Assembly (NCBI GenBank): GCA_015654595.1
Contig: JAATGQ010000074.1
Coordinates: forward strand, 1-64,000
Length of the DNA: 64,000 bases
From: Chitinophagales bacterium
GTDB lineage: Bacteria; Bacteroidota; Bacteroidia; Chitinophagales; Chitinophagaceae
Direction: 5' to 3'
The position numbers and the translations under genes were made by a program. Positions 37,449 through 47,376 of this stretch are shown in pieces (positions within the stretch are counted from its first letter, which is position 1; each line of letters opens with the position of its first letter). A model generated the notes under the pieces. The model saw only the letters and a program-made list of their open reading frames with translations. It had not been told where the DNA came from and did no database searches.

Positions 37449-37470
37449 GCTTCCCGATTTATCGGGAAGC
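37449..37470 (-). terminator. clpC terminator
   Basis: GCTTCCCGAT and ATCGGGAAGC around TT, then TCTTTTGTTTTTG on the minus strand; 30 bases past the clpC stop. Confidence 0.88.
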
Positions 37471-37499
37471 CCTTTCCATTTATCTTAAATCCTCAGCTT

Positions 37500-40025
37500 T
37501 TAAGCCTCGGACTTTTCCTTTGTCTTTTCCTTCAGAGAAAACTTGATCTTCGAATTCTCCTTATCAAGATCCGCGATAAGAACATCCCCGTTCTTGATAT
37601 TCATGTTCAGGATCTCCTCAGCTAAAGGATCTTCCAGGTATTTCTGGATCGCCCTATGAAGGGGCCTTGCCCCAAACTGCGAATCGTATCCTTTATCCGC
37701 AATGAAATTCTTCGCCTCCTCCGTCAACTCAAGCGTAAAGCCCAGGTTGTTCAGACGCTTCAACACGCCCTTCATCAGGATGTCGATGATCTCGAAGATA
37801 TTGTCCTTCGTCAGCGAATTGAAGATGACCACATCATCGATACGGTTCAGGAACTCAGGGCTGAACGTACGCTTCAACGCCTTCTCGATCACAGCCTTGT
37901 TGTTCTCGTCAGCACTCTGCTGTCTTGCAGCAGTAGCAAAACCAACGCCTTCGCCGAAATCCTTCAACTGACGAACCCCGATATTGGACGTCATGATGAT
38001 CAACGTATTCTTAAAGTCGACCTTACGGCCCAGACCATCCGTCAACTGACCATCATCCAACACCTGCAGCAGGATATTGTAAATGTCCGGGTGAGCCTTT
38101 TCGATCTCATCCAACAAAATCACAGAGTAAGGTTTCCTGCGGACGCGTTCCGTTAGCTGACCGCCTTCTTCATAACCCACATATCCGGGAGGCGCACCGA
38201 TCAGACGGCTTACCGTAAATTTCTCCATGTACTCACTCATATCGATCCGGATCAGGCTGTCTTCGGAATCGAACATGTGACGAGCAAGAGCCCTTGCCAA
38301 TTCCGTCTTACCAACCCCCGTAGGACCAAGGAAGATAAAGGTACCGATCGGCTTCTTAGGATCTTTCAAACCAACCCGGTTACGCTGAATAGCCTTGACC
38401 ACCTTGGTGATCGCATCGTCCTGGCCGATAACCATTCCGCGCATATCGACAGACATATTCCTCAACTTCTCCGTTTCAGCCTGCACCATCCTCTTGACCG
38501 GAATACCCGTCATCATACTGACGACTTCAGCGATATTCTCTTCGTCGATGGGATAACGTTTGTGCTTGCTTTCCTCTTCCCACTCGGCTTTCGCCTTTTC
38601 CAACTCTTCCTGCAAACGCTTTTCCGTGTCCCGCAGAGAAGCAGCTTCTTCAAACTTCTGGCTCTTCACCACCTTATTCTTCTCGTTCTTCACATCCTCG
38701 ATCTTCTTTTCCAGATCAACGATGTTTTGCGGAACATTGATGTTCTTCAGGTGAACCCTTGCTCCAACCTCATCCAGTACGTCGATAGCCTTGTCCGGCA
38801 ACAAACGGTCCGTCATGTAACGGTCACTCAGCTTCACACAAGCGTCGATCGCATCGTCAGAATAAGTAACGTTGTGATAGTCCTCGTATTTGGATTTGAT
38901 ATTGTTCAGGATCTGAATGGTTTCATCCACACTTGGGGGATCTACCATGACCTTCTGGAACCGGCGGTCAAGCGCACCGTCCTTCTCGATATACATCCGG
39001 TACTCATCCAGCGTAGAAGCACCAATGCACTGGAGCTCGCCGCGGGCAAGAGCCGGCTTGAAGATATTCGATGCATCCAGCGAACCGCTCGCTCCACCAG
39101 CGCCGACGATCGTGTGGATCTCATCGATGAACAGGATCACATCCCTGTTCTTTTCCAACTCGTTCATGATCGCCTTCATCCTTTCTTCAAACTGTCCGCG
39201 ATACTTGGTTCCGGCAACCAATGCCGCCAGATCCAGGGAGATCACACGCTTGTCGAAGAGGACCCGCGAAACCTTCCGCTGAACGATCCGCAAAGCAAGA
39301 CCTTCAACGATCGCCGTCTTACCAACACCAGGTTCGCCGATCAGGATGGGGTTATTCTTCTTGCGACGGGAAAGGATCTGCGATACACGCTCGATCTCCT
39401 CTTCGCGGCCTACTATCGGATCCAACGCCCCCATTTCTGCCAGACGCGTAATATCACGACCAAAATTATCTAGCACAGGAGTCTTGCTCTTCGCATTCCC
39501 TGTCGCCCTTGCCTTTTGCTGCGAATACTTTTTCTCATCATCAAAATCATCATCATTCTCCTCTGCGTACTCACTCCGGACATCGTTGCTTTTCACAACG
39601 CCAAGTTCGTTTCTGAATAGATCGTAATCCACGTCGAATTGATTTAAGATTTGAGTAGCAATATTTTCTTTGTTCTTCAGGATAGAGAGCATCAGATGTT
39701 CAGTCTCTACTGTTGGGCTTTTCAAAGCCTTTGCTTCAAGAACCGTCACTCGTATCACTTTCTCCGCTTGTTTTGTCAAGGGAAGACTATTGATATTAGC
39801 GATGTTTTTACCGGTCTTATCCTTTACTGCCATTTCCACCTCCTTCCGTAATTCATACAGATCCACATTGAAACTCTTTAAAATGCGGACAGCTGTATTA
39901 TCACCCTCACGGATCAACCCCAGCAATAAATGCTCCGTACCGATAAAATCGTTCCCCAGACGCAAAGCTTCCTCCCTGCTGAACGAAATAATCTCCTTTA
40001 CCTGGGCTGAAAAATTATTATCCAT
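37500..40025 (-). CDS. clpC: ATP-dependent Clp protease ATP-binding subunit ClpC
   Basis: Hsp100 unfoldase feeding ClpP. 841 residues: Clp N repeat domain (about 1-140), AAA1 with [10 protein letters not shown] and [10 protein letters not shown], a UVR-like coiled middle region (about 420-480, [19 protein letters not shown]), AAA2 with [12 protein letters not shown] and [13 protein letters not shown], and the ClpP-binding tripeptide VGF in [10 protein letters not shown]. Full length. Divergent from the STAS-like gene; no clpP or mcsA/ctsR is near. Confidence 0.95.
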   Translation of the reverse strand: MDNNFSAQVKEIISFSREEALRLGNDFIGTEHLLLGLIREGDNTAVRILKSFNVDLYELRKEVEMAVKDKTGKNIANINSLPLTKQAEKVIRVTVLEAKALKSPTVETEHLMLSILKNKENIATQILNQFDVDYDLFRNELGVVKSNDVRSEYAEENDDDFDDEKKYSQQKARATGNAKSKTPVLDNFGRDITRLAEMGALDPIVGREEEIERVSQILSRRKKNNPILIGEPGVGKTAIVEGLALRIVQRKVSRVLFDKRVISLDLAALVAGTKYRGQFEERMKAIMNELEKNRDVILFIDEIHTIVGAGGASGSLDASNIFKPALARGELQCIGASTLDEYRMYIEKDGALDRRFQKVMVDPPSVDETIQILNNIKSKYEDYHNVTYSDDAIDACVKLSDRYMTDRLLPDKAIDVLDEVGARVHLKNINVPQNIVDLEKKIEDVKNEKNKVVKSQKFEEAASLRDTEKRLQEELEKAKAEWEEESKHKRYPIDEENIAEVVSMMTGIPVKRMVQAETEKLRNMSVDMRGMVIGQDDAITKVVKAIQRNRVGLKDPKKPIGTFIFLGPTGVGKTELARALARHMFDSEDSLIRIDMSEYMEKFTVSRLIGAPPGYVGYEEGGQLTERVRRKPYSVILLDEIEKAHPDIYNILLQVLDDGQLTDGLGRKVDFKNTLIIMTSNIGVRQLKDFGEGVGFATAARQQSADENNKAVIEKALKRTFSPEFLNRIDDVVIFNSLTKDNIFEIIDILMKGVLKRLNNLGFTLELTEEAKNFIADKGYDSQFGARPLHRAIQKYLEDPLAEEILNMNIKNGDVLIADLDKENSKIKFSLKEKTKEKSEA

Positions 40026-40035
40026 TTTTAAGTAA

Positions 40036-40068
40036 TTGAGCTTTATACAATAATAACGAATATTTTTG
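40036..40068 (+). promoter_or_regulatory. promoter of the STAS-like gene
   Basis: TTG (40036-40038), 22 bases, TATTTTTG (40061-40068). Transcription would start near 40074, about 48 bases before the ATG. Confidence 0.55.
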
Positions 40069-40121
40069 ACTTCTGTTTCCGCTGATTTATTAACGGCGGT
40101 TAATATTCTTTAAGTGTATTT

Positions 40122-40502
40122 ATGCAAGTCAAAATTGATACCAGAGAAAAATTTCATGCCATTAGTATCCAGGAACCCATTCTTGCTGCTAATATGACAG
40201 AAGACCTCGACCTGTGTTTACTGCCTTTCCTCGAAAAAGACGTTAAAAACGTAATTCTCATTCTTCGGGATATCCAAACCATCGAAGAGGCAGCAGCCGA
40301 AGCCCTTGTCCGCATCCAGCAAGCATTCTACGACAACAGTTCCTCCTTTGTTATCTGCGAGCTGACAGCATCCGTAGAAAAAGCGCTGGAAGACTCCGGT
40401 CTGCTCGAAATGATGAACGTAACCCCCACCGAAAGCGAAGCCTGGGATATCATCCATCTCGAAGAGATCGAACGCGAACTGCTGAATGGCCCCGACCTCT
40501 AA
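40122..40502 (+). CDS. STAS domain-like protein
   Basis: 126 residues, no signal peptide. The strand-helix pattern (FHAISIQEPILA, KNVILILRDIQTIEEAAAEALVRIQ, SSFVICELTASVEKALEDSGLLEMM) and the final acidic part fit the STAS/anti-anti-sigma fold. The usual phosphorylatable serine position (D-x-S-G before helix 2) reads RDIQTIEEAA, so a classical SpoIIAA serine is not evident. A regulatory binding role is inferred. Next gene on the strand lies 630 bases away. Confidence 0.72.
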   Translation: MQVKIDTREKFHAISIQEPILAANMTEDLDLCLLPFLEKDVKNVILILRDIQTIEEAAAEALVRIQQAFYDNSSSFVICELTASVEKALEDSGLLEMMNVTPTESEAWDIIHLEEIERELLNGPDL

Positions 40503-41134
40503 ACAGCCGCTTTCCATCCCACCTGTTCACCCGGCCAGCCAAGCGGTCCGCGCTCCCATCCCGATCTGCCAACCCGCTTCTCCGCGGGCCCATAGCCGCC
40601 GGCCCACCCAACCGGATTGCTTGCCCTTACCACGCCCAGTCGCCAGCCTGCGTCAGCCGCCGGCTAACCCCTTACCGCGCCCGTCGCCAGCCTGCGCCAA
40701 CCGCCGGTTAACCCCTCACCGCACCCAGTCGCCGACCTGCGCCGGCCGCCAGCTAACCCCTCACCAATCATCGGTCTGCCCCTTCACCGTCCTGCCCCTG
40801 CAAACCCCTGCCCCTGCACGCTTGACGCATACCAGCACGGACAACAGACAGAACGTCAGTACTACATATCGATAAAACAAAAACGAGAAAATCTATCGGC
40901 GGGATGCCCGGGAATATTTATCGGACCATTCAAGAAGCCCCTGGAGTATTTACGAAAAATAACAGATGTAGGTTCTGTAAGTTTAGCTTATTACAAATAA
41001 TTTACACCAAATTCGGCGCTTTTAACGTCCGTTCGTTCTATATTCGCCGATCAGGGTATTTCCCTGAATGATGCAGCAAAAGCTCACATTTGCCGTCTAA
41101 TCAACGGAATAGGTCGTCACTTTAAAAACGCGTA
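40503..41134. other. long spacer before RNase Z
   Basis: 632 bases without a supported gene. It contains the 45-base tandem repeat listed next, a CCCCTGC-rich stretch (about 40785-40820) and an AT-richer end. The open frame at 40486-40875 is an effect of C-rich sequence; its repeat is not a multiple of three throughout. Confidence 0.6.
40629..40762. repeat. three tandem units of about 45 bases
   Basis: Units 40629-40673 (45), 40674-40717 (44) and 40718-40762 (45) share ACC-CGCCC-GTCGCC-CCTGCG-C-CCGCC-G-TAACCCCT. Unit 2 is one base shorter, arguing against a coding repeat. Confidence 0.8.
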
Positions 41135-42037
41135 ATGCTGGCTGTCACAATCTTAGGCAACAATTCTGCTCTCCCGGCTTTCGATCGCCACCCCACCTCC
41201 CAGGTCGTCACCATGGACGATCAGATCTTTTTGGTGGACTGCGGCGAAGGTACCCAGACGCAAATGGCCAGGTACAAGATCCGCCGCAGCAAGATCAACC
41301 ATATCTTCATCTCCCACCTCCACGGCGACCACTACTTCGGCCTCATCGGCCTGCTGACCAGCATGGGACTGCTCGGACGCACCCAGGAAATGCACGTCTT
41401 CGCCCCCGCTCCGCTGCAGGACATCATCCACCTCCAGCTAAAGGTAGCCGACGTACACCTGCCCTATGCCCTCCATTTTCACCCCCTGCAACAGGAAGGC
41501 ATCCTCGTCCGCGAAAGTAAATTCGAGGTCAGCTGCTTCCCCGTCTTCCACCGGATCGAATGCTGGGGCTTTATCTTCAGGGAAGTCAGACCCTTCCGCC
41601 GGGTAAACCCCGAAAAAGCCCGGCAGCACGAAGTCCCCTCCTCTTTCTTCGACCGCCTCAAATGGGGAGAAGACTATCTCAGAAAAGATGGCGTCCTCGT
41701 AAGCAACCAGCTCGTCACAGAACCCGCTGCGAAAGCCAGATCCTACGCCTACTCCGCAGATACGCTCTTCGACGAACGCGTAGCGGCCAGCGTCAAAGGC
41801 GTCGACATGCTCTACCATGAAACGACCTACCTGAAGGACCTCGAGCAACAAGCCGGCAAACGGTTTCACAGCACAACCACACAAGCCGCCACCATCGCCC
41901 GCCTGGCTGGCGTTCAACGCCTCCTGATCGGCCACTTCAGCTCCAAATACGAAAAACTCAGCCCCTTCGAAACAGAAGCCCGGGAAGTCTTCCCCAATAC
42001 TGAACTGGCCGCCGAAGGCGTTACCTATAAGATCTAA
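41135..42037 (+). CDS. rnz: ribonuclease Z
   Basis: Metallo-beta-lactamase-fold endonuclease for tRNA 3' processing. 300 residues, the short RNase Z form. Motifs: VDCGEGTQTQMARY, the metal site SHLHGDHYFGLIGLL, SADT near residue 209, YHETTY and the last metal His in LLIGHFSSKY. Relevant here because tRNA-Asp in this window ends without an encoded CCA. Start ATG at 41135 follows a 632-base spacer. Confidence 0.95.
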   Translation: MLAVTILGNNSALPAFDRHPTSQVVTMDDQIFLVDCGEGTQTQMARYKIRRSKINHIFISHLHGDHYFGLIGLLTSMGLLGRTQEMHVFAPAPLQDIIHLQLKVADVHLPYALHFHPLQQEGILVRESKFEVSCFPVFHRIECWGFIFREVRPFRRVNPEKARQHEVPSSFFDRLKWGEDYLRKDGVLVSNQLVTEPAAKARSYAYSADTLFDERVAASVKGVDMLYHETTYLKDLEQQAGKRFHSTTTQAATIARLAGVQRLLIGHFSSKYEKLSPFETEAREVFPNTELAAEGVTYKI

Positions 42038-42158
42038 AACCGGCCGCCTCCCGGGGCATTCCCGCCCCAAAACTCCCGAAAAATACCCATCCCTCAAACG
42101 AAGATGCCCATCACCACCGGCAGAACCAGCAGTGAAGGGCACCCTGAATATAATCCGG

Positions 42159-43049
42159 CTACTTTATCGTCTTCACCGTAAAAGCCTTGATCTTCTCCTG
42201 CAATCCCTCACTCACGGGCACAACCGGAAGCCGAAGGTGGTTACCGATCAATCCCAGCTCGGCCATAGCCGCCTTTACACCCGCAGGATTGTTCTCGGCA
42301 AACAAAAGATCGTACCCTTCAATAAGACGGTCATTCGCCGCCTTAGCCGCCTTAAAATCGCCTTTCAAAGAAAACGACACCATTTCCGCGAAAGCCTTGG
42401 GCCAGCTATTCGCCGCCACACTGATCACACCCTCCATCCCACAGGCGATCTGCGGCAAAGCCAGGCTGTCATCCCCGCTCACGATCAGGAAATCGGAAGG
42501 CGCATCCCGCAGCATCTCCATACACTGAGCCATGTCCCCGCTGGCTTCCTTGATACCCGCAATGTTCTTTACCTCGCGGGCAAGACGAACAGTCGTCGCT
42601 GCCGTCATATTCCGGCCTGTACGCCCCGGAACATTATAGAGCAGGATCGGCTTTGGCGAAACCGCCGCCAGGGCCTTATAATGCTGAAAGATCCCTTCCT
42701 GGGAAGGCTTGCTGTAGTAAGGACTGGCGCTCAGCACAGCTACCGCCTTATCCAGCGGGAAGGACTGAAGCTCGCTGATCAGCTCAGCCGTATTGTTCCC
42801 GCCAATCCCAACCACGACAGGAACCCTGCCGGCCACCTTATCGTAGGTAAACAAAACGATAGCTTTCTTCTCCTCTTTTGACAAAGTAGGCGTTTCACCC
42901 GTCGTACCAAGCGTTACTACATAATTTACCCCCCCCGAAATAACGTGATCGATCACCCTGCCCAACGCAGGATAATCCACACTTCCATCAGCCTGAAAAG
43001 GGGTTACCAATGCCACTCCGGTTCCACGGAGTCGTTCACGAAGACTCAT
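42159..43049 (-). CDS. dapA: 4-hydroxy-tetrahydrodipicolinate synthase
   Basis: Condenses pyruvate and aspartate semialdehyde in the lysine/diaminopimelate pathway. 296 residues. GTTGETPTLS substrate loop near 47-56, catalytic tyrosine in LLYNVPGRTG, Schiff-base lysine in NIAGIKEASGD, and VVGIGGNNTAE. Usual length. Converges with rnz; the spacer 42038-42158 has only weak dyads. accA lies upstream on the same strand with 93 bases between. Confidence 0.96.
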   Translation of the reverse strand: MSLRERLRGTGVALVTPFQADGSVDYPALGRVIDHVISGGVNYVVTLGTTGETPTLSKEEKKAIVLFTYDKVAGRVPVVVGIGGNNTAELISELQSFPLDKAVAVLSASPYYSKPSQEGIFQHYKALAAVSPKPILLYNVPGRTGRNMTAATTVRLAREVKNIAGIKEASGDMAQCMEMLRDAPSDFLIVSGDDSLALPQIACGMEGVISVAANSWPKAFAEMVSFSLKGDFKAAKAANDRLIEGYDLLFAENNPAGVKAAMAELGLIGNHLRLPVVPVSEGLQEKIKAFTVKTIK

Positions 43050-43142
43050 TATAATCTGAGTTATAAAAATTAAAAGTTGTTGTTAAAAGCTTATAAGGGG
43101 ATCATTCCTTTCATTGGCGCCCCTATGAGTTTAAAACCAGGA

Positions 43143-44120
43143 CTAAGCAGGCAGCTCGTTCCAGAAACCCATCTTACCAAACTTCTCGATCCGCTTCTCC
43201 ACCCGCTCCTCCGGGGACAACTTCCGCAATTCCTTCAATGCCTCGATCAATTTCGGCTTCAACATATCGGCCGCCTCCGTATAATCCCAATGCGCCCCCC
43301 CCAATGGCTCCGGCACAATGGTGTCGATCAAACCAAAATTATGCATCTTGTCAGACGTCAGCTTCAACTCCTCAGCCGCCTTCTCCTTCTGATCCCAGCT
43401 GCGCCACAAAATAGAACTGCAGTTCTCAGGACTGATCACCGTATACCAGGCGTTTTCCAACATAAAGATCCTGTCGCCAACCCCAATTCCCAAAGCGCCG
43501 CCAGACGCCCCTTCCCCAATCACCACACAGATAACCGGCACCTTCAACCGCATCATCTCATAAATATTACGGGCAATAGCCTCCCCCTGTCCTCTTTCCT
43601 CCGCTTCCATCCCCGGATATGCTCCCGGGGTATCGATCAACGTAATAATAGGCTTATTGAACTTCTCCGCCAGCCGCATCAACCGCAACGCCTTCCGGTA
43701 ACCTTCCGGATTAGCCATCCCGAAATTCCGCAGCTGACGCAGCTTCGTATTCGTTCCCTTCTGCTGCCCGATCAACATCACCGTCTCCCCGTCCAGCTGC
43801 GCAAAACCGCCAACCATTGCCTTGTCATCCCGGACATTCCGATCCCCGAACAGCTCCACAAAATTCGTACACATCTTCTCGATATACTTGAACGTATATG
43901 GACGATCCGGATGACGACTCAACTGGACACGCTGCCAGGGAGTCAGGTGCAGAGTAATCTCACGACGCTTTTCAATGACCTGGTCTTCCAGCTTCTTGAT
44001 GGAATCACTAAGATCCACCTTGGTCTTTTCAGCTGTCTGCTTGAGCTTCTCAATCTCATCAAACAGCTCTTTTATCGGTTTTTCAAAATCAAGGAACTGT
44101 CGATTCTTTGCTTGGGGCAT
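43143..44120 (-). CDS. accA: acetyl-CoA carboxylase carboxyltransferase subunit alpha
   Basis: Alpha half of the carboxyltransferase that makes malonyl-CoA for fatty acids. 325 residues. The N-terminal coiled region ([20 protein letters not shown]), [37 protein letters not shown] and the oxyanion/turn region [17 protein letters not shown] are typical. accD is not in the window. Encoded ahead of dapA on the minus strand, with the tRNA gene divergent. Confidence 0.96.
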   Translation of the reverse strand: MPQAKNRQFLDFEKPIKELFDEIEKLKQTAEKTKVDLSDSIKKLEDQVIEKRREITLHLTPWQRVQLSRHPDRPYTFKYIEKMCTNFVELFGDRNVRDDKAMVGGFAQLDGETVMLIGQQKGTNTKLRQLRNFGMANPEGYRKALRLMRLAEKFNKPIITLIDTPGAYPGMEAEERGQGEAIARNIYEMMRLKVPVICVVIGEGASGGALGIGVGDRIFMLENAWYTVISPENCSSILWRSWDQKEKAAEELKLTSDKMHNFGLIDTIVPEPLGGAHWDYTEAADMLKPKLIEALKELRKLSPEERVEKRIEKFGKMGFWNELPA

Positions 44121-44233
44121 AGTCTATTAAATGTATGTTATATGCAGTACGCATACGCGTACCCCCGGTACAATTAACCGGTTACGGTGTAAAATTAAGG
44201 GAAGCAAAATTTTCTGTGAAAGTTTTATTGCAG

Positions 44234-44267
44234 TTTGTTGGAGAAAATCAAAAAACTCCTATCTTTG
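44234..44267 (+). promoter_or_regulatory. tRNA-Asp promoter
   Basis: TTTGTTG (44234-44240), exactly 19 bases, TATCTTTG (44260-44267): a full match to the Bacteroidota housekeeping consensus. Transcription starts near 44273, about 60 bases before the tRNA. Confidence 0.88.
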
Positions 44268-44334
44268 CAATCCCGAAATTTTAAAGGCGCCCCCGCTTAA
44301 CAGCTGAAAGCCCCTAAAACCAGGGACTTAGGTT

Positions 44335-44408
44335 GGATCGGTAGTTCAGTTGGTTAGAATGCCGCCCTGTCATGGCGGAGGTCGCGGGTTCGAGTCCCGT
44401 CCGGTCCG
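44335..44408 (+). tRNA. tRNA-Asp (GTC)
   Basis: Acceptor stem GGATCGG pairs with CCGGTCC (one G-T pair). Anticodon arm CCGCC-CT-GTC-AT-GGCGG gives anticodon GTC. T arm is GCGGG-TTCGAGT-CCCGT. Discriminator G at 44408; the following CAG means CCA is not encoded. 74 bases. It has its own promoter and terminator and lies next to a recombinase remnant, so its 3' part may have been an attachment site. Confidence 0.95.
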
Positions 44409-44411
44409 CAG

Positions 44412-44452
44412 AAGGGGACTTATCATCAAAATAATGATAGTCCCCTTTTTTT
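44412..44452 (+). terminator. terminator after tRNA-Asp
   Basis: AAGGGGACTTATCAT and ATGATAGTCCCCTT pair with one bulge around CAAAATA, followed by T7. Confidence 0.9.
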
Positions 44453-44720
44453 ATGTAGAAGTTATTGCCTGTCTGGCAATAGTTTTGAAAATGAAATTTA
44501 TCTCAGGGGTTCGAAATGCCCGGATTTCGCGATCATACACAATTCCTTCCGGAAACAACACTTTTTGGAGTCCCTCCTTTCGCTTAATATCGCTGGAAAC
44601 CCATACTGGATTGAGTTTGGAAGTAAATTGCAATACTTCTCTAAGGCTCTCGGATAGGTTCGAAATACCCAACTCATATTTCTCCAATAATTTGAGGATT
44701 TGTATCGTCCAGAATATGGT
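44451..44720 (-). pseudogene. remnant of a serine recombinase (C-terminal end)
   Basis: About 89 residues remain open on the minus strand between an in-frame TAA at 44721-44723 and the native-looking stop. The text (LEKYELGISNLSESLREV, KRKEGLQKVLFPEGIVYD, AFRTPEINFIF) matches by memory the C-terminal end of large serine recombinases of Bacteroidota mobile elements. The catalytic domain and start are missing. Its position right after tRNA-Asp suggests decay of an element once integrated here. Confidence 0.6.
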
Positions 44721-44739
44721 TTACACATGGGTTATGTAA

Positions 44740-45027
44740 TTACTCGAATGTAATCTCGAATTTAATATAATCGATAGATATTTTACCAAACTTTTGCAAA
44801 GCGGACTGGCCAAATAGCAAGCATACCTCGAACATAAAAAGAAAAGGTTCCCCACCGAAGTCTTCGACATTCCGGTTAGTGAAAATGAGGCATTTCTTTT
44901 AAATGCCGCGAATCTTAGAGACAATTTCCGTCAGCGCTATGAGGCGACAAAAGCCCTTTATTATAAGGGCCAACCATCTTTTGCCGAGCTTCTATTACGC
45001 ATTGAAAAATATGTCCAGCACTTGTAG
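44740..45027 (+). pseudogene. unidentified gene remnant with in-frame stop
   Basis: Frame from 44740 reads FNIIDRYFTKLLQSGLAK, a TAG at 44815-44817, then QAYLEHKKKRFPTEVFDIP, NAANLRDNFRQRYEATKAL and AELLLRIEKYVQHL to a TAG at 45025. The composition looks coding and charged but lacks a start and is interrupted. I do not recognise the family; with the recombinase remnant it probably belongs to a decayed insertion. Confidence 0.45.
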
Positions 45028-45301
45028 CCAGGCCCAAAATGGGATAGGCTTTTAACAACTATGTTATGCATTAGTAGACTTGCAAATTAATAGCGCCCAA
45101 GTTAGCAACTGAAGAAAGAGAAAAGCCGCTGGAGCATGTGAAAGCGTTATATACAAAAGAGATGGCAGACAACGAACTTTGCTTATGCCGCTTGATTTTC
45201 TTGCGAAGACCGCCCAGAACGACGATTTATTTTATCACTGTAATGCACATTCCTTGCCCACGCCACTCGCAAATTCTCTTCTTTCAAAAGTTTGATTTCA
45301 T

Positions 45302-45309
45302 TAATTTTG
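45302..45309 (+). promoter_or_regulatory. -7 box of the AraC-type gene
   Basis: TAATTTTG fits TAnnTTTG. It is so close to the ATG at 45314 that the mRNA would be leaderless, or translation starts at the later Met at 45353. No good -33 element. The preceding 45028-45301 shows no gene. Confidence 0.5.
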
Positions 45310-45313
45310 CATC

Positions 45314-46201
45314 ATGGCAATCGACAGGGTATCCGAAATTCCGGGATTAGATATGGAAGACCTGAAACTGAAAGGTTTTAAGGTGCACGAACTGCCCGTA
45401 TCCTCTCATACCACGGTTTCCCCTGGCAGACGGGATTTTTATAAAATGGGCCTGATAACCGGCGATAGTGATATGATTGTTTCCTACGGTGATAAAATTT
45501 TACAAATAAACGATACTGTTCTCCTTTTTATCAATCCAAATGTACCCCATTCTGTTGTCCGTCATTCGAAAAAGACAACTGGCTATGCCTGTCTTTTTAC
45601 CGAAGCTTTTATTACAGGCAAGCACCGGTCCGAGATATTGAAAAGCTCTCCGTTATTCCATATCGGCGATAGCCCCGTAATTCAGCTCAACAGCGAACAG
45701 GCCGCGTTTATGACGGGCATTTTTCAAAAAATGCTGGCCGTGTATAGCGGCAATTATCTTTATAAGGGAGAATTGATCAGAAACTGCGTAGAACTGGTCA
45801 TTCACGAAGCATTGAGGATACAGCCATCGCAAAATGTGTCGCAATTCAAAAACGCGGCTACCAGAATCACCCATTTATTTATGGATCTGCTGGAGAGGCA
45901 ATTTCCCATAGAGCGCAACGGTGAACCGCTCAGGCTAAGAACCGCGCATGACTTCGCTGCAGATCTCTCTGTCCATGTGAACTACCTAAACCGCTCCGTA
46001 AAGGAAGTTACCGGCAAACCTACATCCATGCACATCGCAGAACGCATAACCGCCGAAGCAAAAGCCCTTCTGCAGCACACCGACTGGAGCGTGGCGGACA
46101 TTGCCTATACCCTCGGTTTCGAATATCCCACCTACTTCAACAATTATTTCAAGCGGGTGACCGGCATTACCCCAAAATCTCTCAGAAAAGGAAAGGTTTG
46201 A
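45314..46201 (+). CDS. AraC family transcriptional regulator
   Basis: 295 residues: an N-terminal cupin-like ligand domain (about 40-150, with YKMGLITGDSDMIVSYGDK and LFINPNVPHSVVRH) and a C-terminal double HTH (about 200-295) with SVADIAYTLGFEYPTYFNNY and the signature end FKRVTGITPKSLRKG. Likely activator of the oxidoreductase gene 85 bases downstream on the same strand. Start 45314 is used; 45353 is possible. Base composition is less C-rich than the surrounding core genes, in line with acquisition together with the next gene. Confidence 0.9.
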   Translation: MAIDRVSEIPGLDMEDLKLKGFKVHELPVSSHTTVSPGRRDFYKMGLITGDSDMIVSYGDKILQINDTVLLFINPNVPHSVVRHSKKTTGYACLFTEAFITGKHRSEILKSSPLFHIGDSPVIQLNSEQAAFMTGIFQKMLAVYSGNYLYKGELIRNCVELVIHEALRIQPSQNVSQFKNAATRITHLFMDLLERQFPIERNGEPLRLRTAHDFAADLSVHVNYLNRSVKEVTGKPTSMHIAERITAEAKALLQHTDWSVADIAYTLGFEYPTYFNNYFKRVTGITPKSLRKGKV

Positions 46202-46286
46202 AAATCATACTTGTTGGTTTGATTATCATTACAACATGCACTGTTTTATTCAGAGCTTTGCATCATAAATTTTAAAGAATAACAGT

Positions 46287-47147
46287 ATGAAAATTTTAGT
46301 CACAGGTGCTACGGGAAAGGTGGGTAGCAGATTGGTGCCACGCATGTTGGCAAAAGGCCATGACGTTCGTATCCTTATACGTGATCCGGCGAAGGCTTCA
46401 GCATTGGTTGAGCTTGGCGCCAGGGCTGCTATCGGGGATTTATATAGTGAAGAAACTTTGCCGCCGGCGGTGGAAGGTATTGATGCGATAATACACCTGG
46501 CTGCGCTTTTCCGAACCTTTACCGATAATGAAGGTATTGTAAAGACAAATCATGAGGGAACTGTAGCTCTTGCAAATGCGTCCATTAAGGCAGGTGTAAA
46601 AAGATTTGTTTTTGCCAGTACCGGCAATGTATATGGAACAAGCTACCGGCGACCTTCGAAAGAAGACGATTTAGTTGACGTCAATGACCCCAGGCCTTAT
46701 TCGTCCAGCAAAATCGCAGCGGAGCGGGATCTCATTTCTTTTCATAAAACCAATGGCTTTGATGTACGTGTCCTGCGTTTGGGTTTTGTCTATGGGGATA
46801 GAGATCCTCACATAGAGGAGATAATACCTATGCTGAAGAAGTTTAAACGGCACTCCGGATCGAGAATGCACATGGTTCATCACCTGGATGTCGCGCAGGC
46901 TTTGACTTTACTGCTTCATACCGATGGGCTAAATGGAGAGATATTCAATGTGGCGGATGATTCGCCTATCAGCATGTATGAACTTGCTGATTCTTTTGGA
47001 CTGACGGGGGATACATTTGACCCGGCTGAAGGGGCACTGCTTAATCCATTTGAAGGCATAATGGACATTTCAAAACTTAAGAACAAGACGGGCTTTAGGC
47101 CACTGGTGCCGAGTTATTATCTGGCGCGTGATTTGGGCGTTTTGTAA
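46287..47147 (+). CDS. NAD-dependent epimerase/dehydratase (extended SDR)
   Basis: 286 residues. Rossmann motif [16 protein letters not shown] at the N-terminus, [11 protein letters not shown], the active-site STGNVYG with the YSSSK pair, and [12 protein letters not shown]. The C-terminal part binds the substrate, which cannot be assigned; the family includes sugar epimerases and small-aldehyde or ketone reductases. It follows the AraC regulator and probably is its target. Its base composition is more AT-rich and T-ending than the neighbouring housekeeping genes. Confidence 0.88.
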   Translation: MKILVTGATGKVGSRLVPRMLAKGHDVRILIRDPAKASALVELGARAAIGDLYSEETLPPAVEGIDAIIHLAALFRTFTDNEGIVKTNHEGTVALANASIKAGVKRFVFASTGNVYGTSYRRPSKEDDLVDVNDPRPYSSSKIAAERDLISFHKTNGFDVRVLRLGFVYGDRDPHIEEIIPMLKKFKRHSGSRMHMVHHLDVAQALTLLLHTDGLNGEIFNVADDSPISMYELADSFGLTGDTFDPAEGALLNPFEGIMDISKLKNKTGFRPLVPSYYLARDLGVL

Positions 47148-47165
47148 TTATATTTCAAACAGACT

Positions 47166-47376
47166 TTAGTTCGTGCCTTCAACGCTGGCTCCCAGCACTT
47201 TTCGGATGCCGATCTCTTTCCTGCGACGCTCGGCCGATAAGGTGGCCAAGCCGAACAAACCGATACATGATAAAGATGGTTATTATCGCTCCAAAGCTTA
47301 CGATTGGCTTCCACCTGGCTTCCTGGTCATATTTCCCGGCAATCTCCGCATCTTTGAATTTATATTGATAAGGCAT
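47166..47376 (-). pseudogene. FtsX/MacB-type permease remnant, frameshifted
   Basis: The minus strand gives FKDAEIAGKYDQEARWKPIV then FGAIITIFI, and after a one-base shift CIGLFGLATLSAERRRKEIG followed by IRKVLGASVEGTN and a stop. This is the periplasmic-end plus TM2-TM3 loop of MacB-like ABC permeases (the ERRKEIGIRKVLGAS signature). The N-terminal three quarters and the last helices are missing. The rest of 47148-47666 has no intact gene; a stretch near 47380-47480 may be a further scrap. Confidence 0.6.

Noticed and set aside
36915-37625. 236-residue plus-strand frame
   Set aside because: Covers the antisense of cmk, repeat copy B and the clpC end; a by-product of C-rich sequence.
40629-40762. 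CRISPR array
   Set aside because: Units are contiguous without spacers and no cas genes are present.
40486-40875. 129-residue open frame over the 45-base repeats
   Set aside because: Middle unit is 44 bases and shifts frame; pure low-complexity P/R/T/A content.
44350-44739. 129-residue plus-strand frame
   Set aside because: Runs through the tRNA-Asp and its terminator.
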